Assembly: GCA_015039465.1 (NCBI GenBank)
Contig: MU130237.1
Span: 434,001 to 498,000, forward strand
Length of the DNA stretch: 64,000 nucleotides
Direction of reading: 5' to 3'
Origin: Phlegmacium glaucopus
Taxonomy: Eukaryota; Basidiomycota; Agaricomycetes; Agaricales; Cortinariaceae
Position numbers and translations under genes: made by a program. Position 1 is the first letter of the stretch; every line of letters starts with the position of its first letter. Shown here in pieces: positions 23,972 through 36,345 of this stretch. The notes under the pieces were generated by a model. It did no database searches and was not told where the DNA came from. It was given only the letters and a program-made list of their open reading frames with translations.

Positions 23972-24292
23972 TCGACGGCTTTCCTTCTTTCGTATCTTGG
24001 GTTGAGATTTTTTCCCCCTTCTATATATCTTGTTAAATCGTCTTGTTTCCCTTCTGTTTTATATATCATATTGTCCCACCTTTGTATCAAAATTGTCTCT
24101 ATGCTTTCTTTGGTCTGTTTTTTTCTAAACCTTGTAGAGCATCGGTTCTTGATAATCGATGTGCGTAGTTTTTATTCTCAATCTTTGTTTTGTTTAATTT
24201 CGTACGAAAAGAACCGGTTTCCAATGGGAGAATAGTCTCCGATAAGATAGTAAACAAGTCCCATAGTTTCCGAAGTACAGGCTATATCTATA
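23972..24292. other. Convergent 3' ends of the RFX and BFR1 genes
   Basis: T-rich tract after the RFX stop and the 3' flank of BFR1. No open frame with motifs; likely overlapping 3' untranslated regions. Confidence 0.4.
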
Positions 24293-26027
24293 TCAGATGA
24301 TGGCCTCCTCCGTCTGAGCCTCCTCGACGGGCACAAGCTCAACTGCGTTTGCATCCACTGCGTCATCTACCTCGGTAACAGCTGGTTTAGATGATGAATC
24401 GCCCTTATTGCTGGTTAAGCGCTGAATATCAGCTTCAGCTTTTGCAATATTCTCAGCGGTCACATGAGCTTGATTCGCTTCGAACCAAGCCTTCTTAGTG
24501 TTGAGATCTTCGATCAGACGAGGTAAGTCAAGATTTGAGGCTGGAGGAGGGATGGAAAGCGATAAGAGAGCAGCAAGTGTAGGAAGTGGGACATGAAGCG
24601 ATGCATTGCTTGGGGTGGTGGGCGTCGTCGTTCCAGAACCATTAGCCTTGGAAGAACCTTTCTTCGACTTGTTCTTGTTTTTGCCAACTACAAAGTAAGC
24701 ATCTTCCTCATCGCCTTTCTTTTTGTGAACAACTAAACCCTCCGATGCTTCCTCAACCTTTCGCAGCTCCAGCTTAGGTACGCCCGCGACCTCAGGCCTA
24801 ACCGCTAATGGTGCTGATTTGTACGTGATATTGCCGATGGACTTGCCAGAGAAATAGTCGATTAAAGTTTGACAGTCTTCAATTTGAGCCTGGAATGCCG
24901 GCAATTGCGCCTCCTCCCGGAGACGTTCGGCAATCTCCTGTTTTTTTTGCAACTCTTCCGCAGCGCGTTGGGCTCGAGCCTTCTCAGCTCGCCTGGCGCG
25001 ATCATCATTGACTTTGGTCCAGTAACGATCGTACGCCTCTCGGAAGATTTGTGAAGACTCGCGTTTCCTATTGAATGCTGCCTGCAGCTGGTTTTGGATA
25101 TCATCTCGTTCTTCAAAGAGCTTCGAACGACCTGCGTATGCTTCATCGCTCTCCTTCTTGAGCTCGTCGAGTTCAGCCTTGATAGAATCATAACGCTCGG
25201 AGACCTGTTTTGACGCGGGATCATCGAGTTCCGTCCGTAAATCGGCAAGTTTTTGGCGTTCCGTCTCGATAAAACTATGTTCTGCTTCAAAACCTTCGAC
25301 TGTCCTACGACTTCTCTTGCAGGAACCAATTTCTTGCAGTGCACGTTTTTCGTCGGCAAGTTTCATATCACCTGATTCCACTTGTTTTTCCAAATTTCTA
25401 AAAGTGGGTATCAGCAAGAAAATTTGGTATCGGAGAGGCCAGGCAGTAAAAGAGACATACTTGATGTGGGCATCGATTTCTGCGACACTTTTGAAAGGAA
25501 TTTTTGACTTCGAGGCTTGCAAGTCTTTGGTCTGCCATATTTATTTGAGAACGGAACTAGCCTTGATGGGAAACAAATTGTACCTTCTTTTGAATGCCAT
25601 CTTGAATAGCCTTTATTTGGTCCAACAATTTCCCTCTAGCGTGTTTGTTCGTGGACTGTTGATCGCGAATACTATCCAGTTCAGCCCGAAGAACATTTCG
25701 CCGGTCATTCCCAGGACCAGATTTGGTTGCAAAACCGATTTTGTCACGGACAGTGCTCTGACGTCAATGAATGAGTATTCCCCGCTCACTTGGAAATAAA
25801 TAAATGATATCAATCACCAATTGTGCCTGCAGTGTATCAATTTCAACCTTTATTTTAGCTTGTTCCTCATCATAGACCTTTTTGTCCGGTTTCCCGCCAG
25901 CGAATGTTGCTAACGAGTCCGACGTGTCCTTCGATGTGACGGGAGTTGCTGTCCCGCTAGTTGAAGCGGTTACAGACTTAAATTTTCCATTAGAGTTTGC
26001 GGGAGCTTTTGAATTGGGGGCAGGCAT
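24293..26027 (-). CDS. BFR1: Bfr1-like mRNP-associated coiled-coil protein
   Basis: Four exons from ATG 26027 to stop 24293, about 500 residues. The start is Ser/Thr/Ala-rich (MPAPNSKAPANSNGKFKSVT), followed by long helices typical of the family: VYDEDQ-like entry KKVYDEEQAKIKVEIDTLQA, KIPFKSVAEIDAHIKNLEKQ, and EIGSCKRSRRTVEGF. Coiled coil continues to about residue 300 (ARRAEKARAQRAAEELQKKQ). The C-terminus is Ala/Glu-rich. In yeast, Bfr1 associates with polysomes and ER-bound mRNPs and affects nuclear segregation. It is convergent with the RFX gene and lies behind NHP2. Confidence 0.88.
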
Positions 26028-26153
26028 AGTGGTCCCACTGGTTAGGATACGTGGAAATGGAAATAAGGAAAGGTCGTGTCTCTTTTTCTGTAAATCAAAT
26101 TAGGAATGACCGTGAGAATAGTCATACTACTATTAGTACTACAGAATATAAGT

Positions 26154-26898
26154 CTAGAAAACAATTTTGGTATTCAATCTTTCCACCTCCTGATAACACT
26201 CATCATACAGCTCGCGATAATCCTCGTCTTTGTCTTCCTTCTCGCCCTCCTTCCGTTTTGTTTTCCGTTTTTGATTTGGGCATATCATGACACAACTGGT
26301 TGGTCGTTTCGTTGAACTTGCGTGGCCCAGCTCTTCCTTGGAGGTTACAAAAACGTAAGGGATCTGAGCTTCTTCACTCAAGACAGGAAGATGGGAAATA
26401 ATGTCGATTGGGTTTATATCTCCAGCTAGGACCAGAAGGCTATGACATGAAAAGTCTTAACAAAAGAGGTGACTAAAGATAGTAAAGACATACCCTTTCT
26501 CGCCTTTGCGTATTCCTTTTACTACTTCTTTAACGCCTCGTTTAACTTGACGCGCTTTTGATGCTGTGATAAACTTTAATGATCTAGTGTTATGTCGAGA
26601 GGGAATTGTCCATGCCTCTCTTGATAATCTTGTGTAGTTTTTTCACCAACTTTTTCTGCGCTAAGGGATGCGCTAAGGGAGATAGATCTTCCACAAGAAT
26701 CACTGTTTCCTCCCTTTCTTTTTTCGCTTTCTTAGGTGACTATAAATGAAGACCAGTAGTTAAACGACTGTTATGCAAGGTTTGGATTTAACGCACTTTT
26801 TCAGTCGTGACATCTCCCATTGTAACATCTCCTACGTCTTCAGTTGAAGCAGGATCCTCCGTCTTTTTGTGTGATTTTATGGACTTCTCCTTGGCCAT
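26154..26898 (-). CDS. NHP2: H/ACA snoRNP core protein Nhp2
   Basis: Four exons from ATG 26898 to stop 26154, about 190 residues. After a charged N-terminus comes LSPLAHPLAQKKLVKKLHKI, RQVKRGVKEVVKGIRKGEKG and LLVLAGDINPIDIISHLPVL, the L7Ae/Nhp2 RNA-binding core; then IPYVFVTSKEELG. Nhp2 is one of the four H/ACA core proteins guiding pseudouridylation of rRNA and snRNA. The C-terminus carries a charged extension (KRKTKRKEGEKEDKDED and more) beyond the usual end. The intron before ASKARQVKRG has a GC donor at 26615 (GAG|GCATGG); I found no GT that keeps this core in frame. Confidence 0.93.
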
Positions 26899-27184
26899 GA
26901 TTGAGCAATTGGAACGTCGAGGATGTTCACAGACAAATTCAATGAATTGGATTCAAAATCCGTGTGACGTGACTATAAATTCCATATGCGGCAGCGGCCC
27001 GAGGTTTGCTTTGAAGTCTGGATTGCGCAAGTATTTCAACGTGCTATCACGACTTTTGGAATAGGGTTCACATAAATTCGGTAGATATTAAATAGTTATA
27101 GATGATGGGTAGGTCACGGCGAGCCCTTAGCGCAGCTGCTAACACCAGTGAGATTATTTTCTCGAACCCAAAAAATATGCAACT
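26899..27184. other. Short spacer, NHP2 promoter and JMJD7-like 3' end
   Basis: No open frame with a recognisable motif. It should hold the promoter of NHP2 and the terminator of the gene behind it. Confidence 0.35.
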
Positions 27185-28587
27185 CTACTCCTCGTCGTCG
27201 TCATTGGCGGGCAATACTTCCACGGGATTTCTTAGAAAGTTAAGTATAATCCATGACATACCCCGTAGTTCCGCGTCATACCACCAGTTCAATGCCACTG
27301 TAACGCCTGATTGCCTAACATAATGCCACCAGCCTACAGGAAGATAAAGAGTTTCACCGGGCATGAGGGTTACTCGTATTGGTAAGATTTCTGGTGGAAG
27401 TGCATGCGAATGCTCAGGGTTGGATATCGAGGACCAACGAACTTTGGGTGTATCGCTTGAGGAAAGGGTAATTTCTAGGCCGTTAGACGATGGCTGTCGA
27501 GTGTATGTTGCATGCGGGTAATGGCGTTCTGTTGAGAGTCCTCGAACGTACAGGATCGGGCTAAGGAAAGTGGGAGAGATTCATTTACCTTTCAAACACC
27601 AACCATCTGTGGGGGGCAACAGAAAAAAGTGTTTCTTTCCACGAACGACTGTGTAGATATTCTCGTAAGGATCTTGAGAGGCGATAAGCGATAACAAGAA
27701 GAACAAAAAACATCTCCTTTACCGCTATGAATACTCGTTGTGCTCCTTCCGTCCCCAATCCATATGTTGACTGCCTCCGGCATGTGTCCTGGCGAAATTG
27801 AGTTGACATACTGGAAGAAAGACCTGACAGGATGGAACCTAATGCTTCACTACACCAAGAAATGTCTTTCGGTACTTCACAGGTTAATGGTTCAAATTCT
27901 GAGATGTTAGTATTATCCTGAGTGCCAGTAAACGAGTCTGCCGAATATAAGTTCCCATTCTGAGATTGAAGATAGCAAACTTCGGAGCTGTTATCATTGG
28001 AAGCACCTGCCAAAGAGAGAAAATAAGAAAGCCGCCGAAAAGCCAATTAAGGATGGTTTGAACCGAGTTTTGAAAAAAGTTCCTGCATGGTCATTTTTTC
28101 GACACAAGGCTCGACAAAATAAAGTCGACCGTCGGATCCACGAGCAATTGCATCTGCGCGACTTGAACAAAATCATTAGACACTACTTGTATATTGATGC
28201 GAGGAAGGTCGACGAAGTACCCAGTCGGAGTCACGGCGACTGATATCTGTCTCTCTCCCATTTTCTGGATAAGATAACTATTTCGCCACATATTCAACGC
28301 GGGGAAATTAAATTCTAACAGAAAAATATTCAGACTCTCGGATGGTATTATAAAAAAGAGCAGAGATGCCTTTGATAATAACCGGCCTAGAAATATGCAC
28401 CAGTCTTGAGAATTCTAGTGGAGAAGGAGGCTTCTCCAAAACCTCGATTGTAGAACCGTTCAAATCTAGATACAAGAGGCGCACAGGATGAGTAAAACAT
28501 AAGATAATGCTCTTTTACTAAAAAAAATGTACCTCGATATTCATTCGAAAGCCATTTTAGTGATTCGGTGTAGTCAGCGCCTGGCAT
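27185..28587 (-). CDS. JMJD7: JmjC-domain lysyl hydroxylase, JMJD7 type
   Basis: About nine exons from ATG 28587 to stop 27185. In order: RPVIIKEFNFPALNMW, RQISVAVTPTGRADAIARG, LYFVEPCVEKMTMQEL, then EAVNIWIGDGRSTTSIHSDP with the iron-binding H-x-D, HFFLLPPTDGWCLKERHYPH, and the second His in LPVGWWHYVRQSGVTVALN. These match the cupin-fold JmjC proteins of JMJD7 type, 2-oxoglutarate/Fe(II) hydroxylases. In mammals the target is a lysine of DRG GTPases; the fungal target is not shown. The H-x-D is split by an intron after SIHS. An intron with a GC donor at 28369 (AAG|GCATCT) joins IIK to EFNFPAL. Confidence 0.88.
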
Positions 28588-28923
28588 GATGATGATTGAT
28601 TGCCAGTGATACTTAGTTTCGACAAGCAGTAGGTTACAAGATATTGAACCTCAGTGCGCCTTTTTTCTTAGACTGTTGCCGATGAAAGGTGTGTGTTCAA
28701 CGCATTTTTGATTGATCAAGGATATAAAAGTTATCGCGACTGTCACGGAAACTGTGGATTCAGTGACCGTGACTCACCAGAACGCGACCGTCACGTCTCG
28801 TGAGCACAACACTTCCGACCATGAACATGAAGCTGAACGCTCTTTGAATATTATACACGCCTTCAAAAGTCGTCGGTATTTATTCATAGGCAGTAGATCC
28901 ATCTTTCGCAACACAAATTTCTT
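28588..28923. promoter_or_regulatory. Shared promoter of the JMJD7-like and ELG1 genes with a GTCAC motif cluster
   Basis: The two start codons face outward across 336 bp. Within 28735-28795 there are two near-identical boxes, CGCGACTGTCACG (28735-28747) and CGCGACCGTCACG (28783-28795), 48 bp apart. Between them lies the opposite-orientation GTGACCGTGAC (28763-28773). The boxes include an ACGCG core (28782-28786), the yeast MCB element bound by the G1/S factor MBF. ELG1 acts in S phase, so cell-cycle control is a reasonable guess, but only the motifs are seen. Confidence 0.4.
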
Positions 28924-31710
28924 ATGGCGGATGGAAAAAAACGGCGTAATGCAGGAAAGCCTTTGCCACCAACTGCGGCTGTAAGTAGTACGTCTGAAGA
29001 CACTTTGGTCAAAAATGTCCATTAATCCTGGCCACTCCTAGGCAATAGCGAACCCTATGAAGCAAAAGACGTTGTTTGATTCCTTTCTTCTAAAAAATCG
29101 TGCCAAAATTGCAACAGGACAGCTTTCAGAAAGCCGTGATTTAACCCATTCAGGGACAACCGTCGAAAGTGCAGGTCACATTGGAAATGCTTCCAGCCTA
29201 TCAAATATTATTGATCTTACGAAAGCTAGGACAAAAAGCCCATCCCCATTCATTGAAGACAGTAAGTGTGCCAGTACTTTATGTCCATCAGTTATCCGTT
29301 ACTCAAGCTATTCATGAAGACCTAGTCGACACTGCTCGCGAGGGGAGGGAAAACACTAACGGGGCACGTATTGTCCCATCAGTAATTGTCGTGGCTGACG
29401 ACGACGACGCTGGTGTATCTGTTGCCACGGGATCACTTAAACTCAGCGATACCTCTCAGTTCTCGGTTGCATGTGAAGGGAAGAGTGCAGATCAACCCAT
29501 CATAATCCCAGCTTCTCCTCTGAAAGCACCTTCTACATCGATTAGTTCAGGAGCAGATAAGCCCGCGCATCCGTTTTTCATGTCAAAGCCCAGGACTTTT
29601 ACACAACCATTTCCGTCAAAAACGTCATCTCCAAAGCACGTCGCCAAAGTCGCTCCATATCCAGATCACTCGTCCCAACATGTCAAGGGGCTTCAAACCC
29701 CCTTGCAAAATTCATCCCCTTCGATATTTCCCTGTCGAAAACAAAGAGCATTTGAGCAAAGTTTAGATGACTCTACGAGCTACGCTTTCTTGAAGCAAAA
29801 AGATACCCGTGACTATTTACCTGCCACTTTACCTTCTTTCCCCATAGTGCAGAGCCGACCGCCAGAGCTCAATCGTGTCCCGGACGAGCATGCATTTAAT
29901 CATCCGGCGGTGACGCGTTTCATGAACAAGATACCTGAGAATCTGAATCTGCGGTCGCGAAGGCCTTGGTCGGAGAAATGGCGACCATCATGTGCCCAAG
30001 AGGTTTTAGGCAACGAAAAGAGCGCGACATACCTCAGAGATTGGCTTCGTGCACTTGAACTACAACTAGAAGATGGAAGGACGGCTATTCCTCCGGAGGC
30101 GAAGGATATCGTTCCTAAAGGAACTGCAAAAGCTCCTAGTAGGGGTATTAAACGCCCTCGCGTGGTTCGTGCTGTTGAGAGGACACGTGGGCGGAAGAAA
30201 TTAAGACACAACTCTGACGACGAGGACGACTGGATTGTCTACACCGACGAGGAATCGGATGAAGATGTCTCTACACACCCTGAGGTCGATATATATGGAG
30301 ACCTAATTCCTGAGCCTCTTGCTTCGCTGGAATCTTCACAGAATAGCGACGTGCAAGCCTTGACGGTTGGTAATGTTGGCCAAGACTTGGGCCAGCTACA
30401 CAATACCATTCTATTAACTGGTCCTCATGGGAATGGTAAAACGGCTGCTGTCTATGCCTGTGCAGAAGAACTTGACTGGGATGTCTTTGAGGTGTATCCT
30501 GGAATAGGAAAGCGCAACGGGGCCAGCCTCAGTAATTACATTGGCGAGGTGGGCAAGAATCACCTAGTTCATCAAAGCCATCGAAATTCCGGCGATTTTT
30601 TGAGATCACTTTTTCTTCGGCCAAGGGAGGATATAGATGTCGCCAATGGGTCTCCGAGTGGTGATGAAACTGACGCTGACATTCAAGACCAGAGCCCAAA
30701 ACCAGTAAAGCCCATTCGTCAATCCCTTATTCTACTGGAAGAAGTAGATATTCTATTTAAAGAAGACAACAACTTTTGGAATACCGTTACTGGCATCATC
30801 AAGGAGTGCAAACGCCCTGTGGTTTGCACGTGTAATGGTAAGTTTTTAATGATTGGTTCTGCTTCATATGATTGAATGGAAGACAGATATATCGCTTGTC
30901 CCGGTGCACGATTTGCCCCTGCAGGCTGTTTTAGAGTTTAAACCTTGCCCTACTGATCTCGCTGTGTCATATCTTCAAAATCTTTGCTCGGCTGAAGGGT
31001 ACTTTGTCGAGCCCGGTATTTTATCGCAATTGTATACTAGGTCTGCGCTATCAAGTGAAGCATTGCAAAGCGCACCCGATCTTCGAAAAACAATACACGC
31101 TCTTCAAGTGGTATGTTTACCTACTACGGAAACGAGGTGTAATGAAACAATGCCACCTCCGGCTACAAAGACAAGCCTAGGTGGTATTGAATTTTTGTCG
31201 TACATGGACAGTTACCTGTCGAAGGATCCTTCTCAAGTGTTTGTGGTACGGATTTATCTATTTGGACACTGTTTTCTGTACTTATGGAATTTTTAGATTG
31301 AAGAACTTGCCAGCTATGTACCGTCGAACGATGATGAAATTGGACATTGTATATTATATGATACCGACGCGAAGGACGAGATCCAGGTTGGACGGCAGGA
31401 GGAAATAAGCTCGTGGGCCCGCCAAATTTTGGGTGTGGACGTTACGAGAGAAGGATATAGGAAACGAGAGTATGAATTGAGAAGGATGGTGGGGGAAGTG
31501 TGCCCGATATGGGTATGGTCAAGGGGGGATGGGTCTATTTACATGGACTATGTTCCACTGATTCGACAAATAGTGGAAGCAGATGATGCGCAAGAGGAAG
31601 CTGAGATGAAGGGACGAGGAGGTAGAGCTACGCGGAATAGCACGCGAGCTCATGGATATGTTCGCAGTGTTATGTTAACGGCAGAAGGACGAACTGGACT
31701 GATTTGGTAA
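28924..31710 (+). CDS. ELG1: Elg1/ATAD5-like PCNA-unloading clamp ATPase
   Basis: Five exons (28924-28980, 29042-29261, 29320-30837, 30887-31245, 31297-31710) give 855 residues. Near the N-terminus KQKTLFDSFLLKN resembles a PCNA-interacting (PIP-like) motif. The AAA+ part begins WSEKWRPSCAQEVLGNEKSA, has Walker A LLTGPHGNGKTAAVYACAEE and Walker B-like SLILLEEVDILFKEDN, then GIIKECKRPVVCTCND. A basic insert with acidic run precedes it. Elg1 replaces Rfc1 in an RFC-like complex that removes PCNA after replication. Walker B reads LLEEVD rather than LL-x-DE, as expected for this subfamily. A donor-like GTATGT occurs at 31111, but no intron is needed there because the frame stays open. Confidence 0.92.
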
Positions 31711-31794
31711 TCTTACGTTATGGTAGTCCAATATAACCTGATTTGGATACATAACATTTAATAATGTTTTTTGTGGTTATTTACTACTAGTACT

Positions 31795-33551
31795 ATGTCT
31801 TCAAGAGACCCTTCTGCAAAACAGTCTTCTGTCGCTTCCCTAGCTTCTCTCGAATATCTACAAAGTCAGAGGAGAGGCTCTATCACTGACCCTGCTCGTC
31901 ATGCAGTAAAGCTAAACACAAATTATCGTGACCTGTCCTCAGGTTCATCTTCACTTCACCAGGAGTCACCTACCTCCAGATCTCATATATCGGATCCTCG
32001 TCCCTCATCTCCTTATATCTTTGGTGATGCAACCACAAGTCAACAGGAACATAGTTCTCAGCTGCGCAAACTCTTGCATTCACCTTCCTCAGAACATGTT
32101 TCACACCGCCCAACCTCCCACGATTCTCACCCGTCCTCTCGCAACTACACAGGTACACGAAAATAATAATCCACCCAGCACACTTGACCTATGTGATTTC
32201 ATCCAGGTTCGGACCAGATGAATATAGACCGTGATAATGATAGACATCCCTTCCCAAAACGGCGTAGCATTCGTGAGCCGAATTTCGACTTCAGTATGAG
32301 GAGACATTCGATTGCCGTCGGTCAAAACTCAGTAACTTTACCTCATCTTGCCTCTACCCTTCACGGTATTAAGAGAAAGATGTCCGGAGATCGAGCAGTT
32401 TTTTCTCCAGTCGGAGAAGATTTAGACCCGCAGTTAGTGGGTCCAGGTGTTCCAAGTACAATGGACATCGATGCAGATGCCCCAGCACCAAAGCGTCGTG
32501 GTTCAACCATAGACACCCAGCGTATAGCTCAGCTGAGCCTAAATGACCGTCGGAACTCCGTCGATTCTCGGGGGGGCCAATGGGTGTCGAACGATCGAAG
32601 GGACTCTGCTCCCTCTCTTTTTCACACTGTTCCCGGTATTAGCTCCCTTGTGAGCTCCAACTTCGATCCGCCAAACCCCCAACAAAGCCGGGTACCGTCA
32701 AGCATGGCGACATTCGCTTGGCCAGTTAGCCCTCAATCTGATGTCACCAATCATTCTACTATCCAAAACGATTCAACCTACTCTGCCCGGCAGTTTGAAC
32801 TCCCTAGCCAGCTGAACATGGTCCCTCCTTTGAATTATACAGCGGACCGGCGGATGTCTGTCCCGGACAATCTTACAAACCCTACCCCTACGAGACCTCT
32901 TCGCTCACGATCCCGGCCCCCGTCCCGCCAGAATACAGACCCACAGTCTTCTGGACAGGAAGAGCCATCGAGTGCCTCATCACCAAACGCTTCCGGTAAA
33001 CTTGGCAAAGAAGGTGGTATCACACCATACTCTCGTTCACCCGAGTTACGAGTCTCTCATAAACTTGCTGAGAGAAAACGGAGGAAGGAAATGAAGGACC
33101 TTTTCGATGAATTACGTGATCAACTACCTGCAGATAGAGGCATGAAGGCCAGTAAATGGGAGATCTTAAGCAAAGGTAGCTGTCACGCCCATGTTTATTG
33201 AAATTGTGACTAACATTCATGAAATTCCCGACTTCCCCAGCAATCGATTTCGTGATGCAACTGAAAAGATCGCACCAAGAAATGGCGCAAGAGCTGGATA
33301 TGTTGAGACAACAAGCCAACGGTTCACGGCAGGAAAATATCAGCGGTTTCCCGCCTGGTGGTCCTCCGCTTGGGCACACTTCTTACTGCCCGCCTGTTGT
33401 TGGACCATATCCACCATCTATCATGCATCCACATCAACCTCCCAGCCACTCTGACTCTCGGTCCATTTCAACTCAAGACATGTTTCCACAGCCACTCAAT
33501 TCATCGTTACAAAATGGCCATCTCAGTCGAATCGAAGGACCGCCAACTTGA
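31795..33551 (+). CDS. bHLH transcription factor
   Basis: Three exons (31795-32152, 32207-33175, 33241-33551) give 545 residues. The basic helix-loop-helix lies around residues 420-470: [39 protein letters not shown], and [20 protein letters not shown] across the last intron. The E-x-x-R-R-x spacing (ERKRRKEM) matches factors that bind E-boxes as dimers, and the helix 2 continuation may be a short leucine zipper. The rest is Ser/Pro-rich and disordered (for example [15 protein letters not shown]). No further domain is seen. Targets cannot be inferred from the sequence. Confidence 0.9.
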
Positions 33552-33886
33552 TTATAAAATTTGTTTATCAGGGCCAATTTTTATCAAAATCCTTACTTTC
33601 CACCCTCACTATCACACTTTAGACATGCTTTTTTCTTATGAGAGAATATGTTGTGAATATACTTGCAACTTGAACAAATCTGGCGTGATTGGTGTTGTTA
33701 TGAACAAAAGGCTAATCACTTTCTTTATACTAGTTTTATACCCCGACAACGCTTGAGCCTTTGAACGACAATCAACGCCACTACAGTCCGAAGATTTTAG
33801 ACAACGACCCTCTGCTTACGACCCAATAACTCACTAATCCCCACTATTTTTTCTTGCTTTTTCTTGACGACACCTCACCGAGACAA
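33552..33886. other. Intergenic stretch before TFIIF alpha
   Basis: 3' flank of the bHLH gene followed by the promoter of the TFIIF alpha gene. There is a T-rich tract just before 33870. No gene recognised. Confidence 0.4.
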
Positions 33887-36061
33887 ATGGCGCCTAAACC
33901 ATCACCATCTCTGTTGTTCCACCCAAAGAAACCAGCCAAGCAAGAAGTGCAACCATCACCAACCAAAGTGCCACTTACAAATCCACGACCAAAGCCAACA
34001 AAGCCGAAAGATGACGATGAAGAGGAACTCAAACTTCCTGACGGTCCTTTTCAAGAGTTCAGACTCTTGTCTTCCGCGCTTAATGGTTGGAAATATGATG
34101 TGATGAAATTTGACTCTCGACGTCCTGTTGATATCTTTCGATGGACTCGACCCATAAAGTTGAACAGAAAGGATCTGCGTAGAGATGAAGCTGCTAACAA
34201 TGTTGTACCTGAGGCCGTCGCTCCCATGCTTGGACCCGATGGAAAACCAGTCATTGGCGCGGATGGGAGGACAGTCATGGTCGATGCTGAAGGGCGTCCT
34301 ATACACACAACAAATGGCGCTGCTGGGTCGAGCAAAGATAAAGGAGGAAAGGCTCTTAAGGACAAAAAGCGATTCACGAAGAAAACCCGACAAGTATACT
34401 TTGTCCCAGAGGAAGTCCGTCAACTACGGAGAGAAGAAAGGTACCCATGGGTCATGGAAGACTCATCTCCCGCTCAAAACGAAGTATGGATTGGACAAAT
34501 GGAGGATGCGTCCAAATCGGAGACTCATGCTTTTTTTATGCCTGCCGCAAATGATGTTTTCAAATTCGTACCTGCCCATCGGTGGTATAAATTTCAAAAG
34601 CGTCTTAAACACGATCTGCCTACAGATAGCGCCAGCATGGAATCATTGGTATTTACGACACTATGTAATATACGCGAACTGCTCATAAATTTCGTCATCA
34701 GTTTAATCTTACTCAGAAACGAGATCCCCAAGCGTGGTTGGCTACTCGGAATGGAGGGAAAGGACCCTCTTCTGCAACTTCAGCTATGTTCAAGGCAGAG
34801 GCTGAAGGACGAACGGTGTCAATCGGTAGCTCGTTGGTGCACAGTAGTGGCCAAAGCTTAGGTCCTGGCGGTCGTAAATTGAAGGCTGTGGATAGCGGCG
34901 CGAACCTCTTTGACGAGGAAGACGAAGAAGGCAATGGGAAGAGACGTCGAGAAAGAGATCTTGGTGAGGAAGGGGATTTGGATGAGCAGGTCTATGAAGA
35001 GGACTTTGCTGACGATGAAGAAAAGATGGAAATGGATGACAATGATGAGGAAGCTAAAGAACTTGAGGTTTGTGATCTTTTTCACCACATTGCGTATTTT
35101 TTAATTCCACCTCTCCTTAGGAACGGCTGAAAAAGGAATATAAGAGCGCAAACAAACAGCGCGATACAGGCGTTGATGAGTCTGATGAAGAAGAGGAGCT
35201 GCCTGGCAGTAGCAAGCAAGCGAAGGCCATTCAGAAATTGATACGCAACAGAGAAGGCAATGATGCATATGATTCAGATGAAGAGAAGAACCCTTATGCC
35301 AGTTCTGTAAGTACAGAATTGAAGTACCGATCATTCTTCTTCTAAGTCCTTTCTAGGAAGAAGAGCAGGAAGAAGAACCACCTGTATTGACCGCAGGTCC
35401 TGCCATTCAGCAGCAGCAGCAGCAAGTGGAGTCTAGATCACAAACTCCAAAAACCGTACCGCCGCGTCCAGCAGTCTCTTCTACTCCCGGATCTCAGGCT
35501 GCTTTGCCCACGCTTTCTCCAGGACATGGTGGACATTCTGTAGTCGCAAAGCGTGCTACAAGTCCTAAGATGCCTAAACCAAAGGCTGCAAATACGAGTC
35601 GAGGGAATAGCCCTCTAGGCGGACAACCGTCTCCATTGGCGGGCAGTAGAGCCACTAGTCCAGTGGCGTCGGATATGACGAATGGAACTGGAACCAACCA
35701 AAAATCGACTCTCAAGCGTAAAGCTGACGATGGCTCGGCTGGAGGCACTGAAAATGCGGGCGCTCATGTCGTCAATGATCAACACAAGGCCAAAAAGCGA
35801 AAGGCGCCGGCGACTGATGTTACTCCAATCGAGGTCAGCTCTGAAGAACTGGAAAGATTACTGGTGGAATGGTTGAAGAATACGAGTGGCGCGACGACTA
35901 AGGATTGCATCAAGCATTTTGGGCCTTACATCGCGGAGAAACGACCTGAATTTGCGAGCATGGTTCGGAAAGTGGCTCAGTTGAAGAATGGTGTTCTTAT
36001 TTGCAAACCGAGAGGCGCCTCGTCATGTGCACCGTCCCCACCTGCGACTAGTGTAGCCTAG
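33887..36061 (+). CDS. TFG1: TFIIF alpha subunit (RAP74/Tfg1)
   Basis: Four exons (33887-34648, 34702-35067, 35121-35306, 35357-36061) give 672 residues. The N-terminal dimerisation domain has FQEFRLLSSALNGWKYDVMK and KTRQVYFVPEEVRQLRREER, then YPWVMEDSSPAQNEVWIGQM, FKFVPAHRWYKFQKRLKHD and KRDPQAWLATR. A long acidic middle (VYEEDFADDEEKMEMDD) and a Ser/Pro/Gln-rich stretch follow. The C-terminal winged helix is ELERLLVEWLKNTSGATTKD, then RPEFASMVRKVAQLKNGVLI. TFIIF recruits and stabilises RNA polymerase II at promoters and aids early elongation; the C-terminal domain in other eukaryotes binds the Fcp1 phosphatase. The length and domain order are normal. Confidence 0.95.
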
Positions 36062-36345
36062 ATAAGTACTATGGCAATCTGATGAATGTTCTTAATTAAT
36101 TTGTGTCATTTCCTGAGAGTTGACGTCCATATGGAAATGAGTCTATTAATAGTGCACGGCTCTCCCTGGCCGCCTACTCTGCCCTGGAACGGAAATAGAT
36201 CCTGGAATACTCTTATAACTTCTTTGACACCTAATTATGGATGGTCTGCGTGCTGCCTCTTCCTCCTTCCCACCACTAGCCCACATTCCTGGTGGCTGTT
36301 TGGCTCTTGGAAACTCTCAGAAACGCTTCCTCCCGCCAATCAGTC

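Noticed and set aside
27720..27790. Loss of the iron-binding H-x-D in the JMJD7-like protein
   Set aside because: The straight reading gives HSGKGDV, but a normal intron after SIHS restores HSDPYENIY.
31111..31170. An extra intron in ELG1 starting GTATGT
   Set aside because: The frame stays open and total length divides by three without it; no splice is required, although it cannot be excluded.
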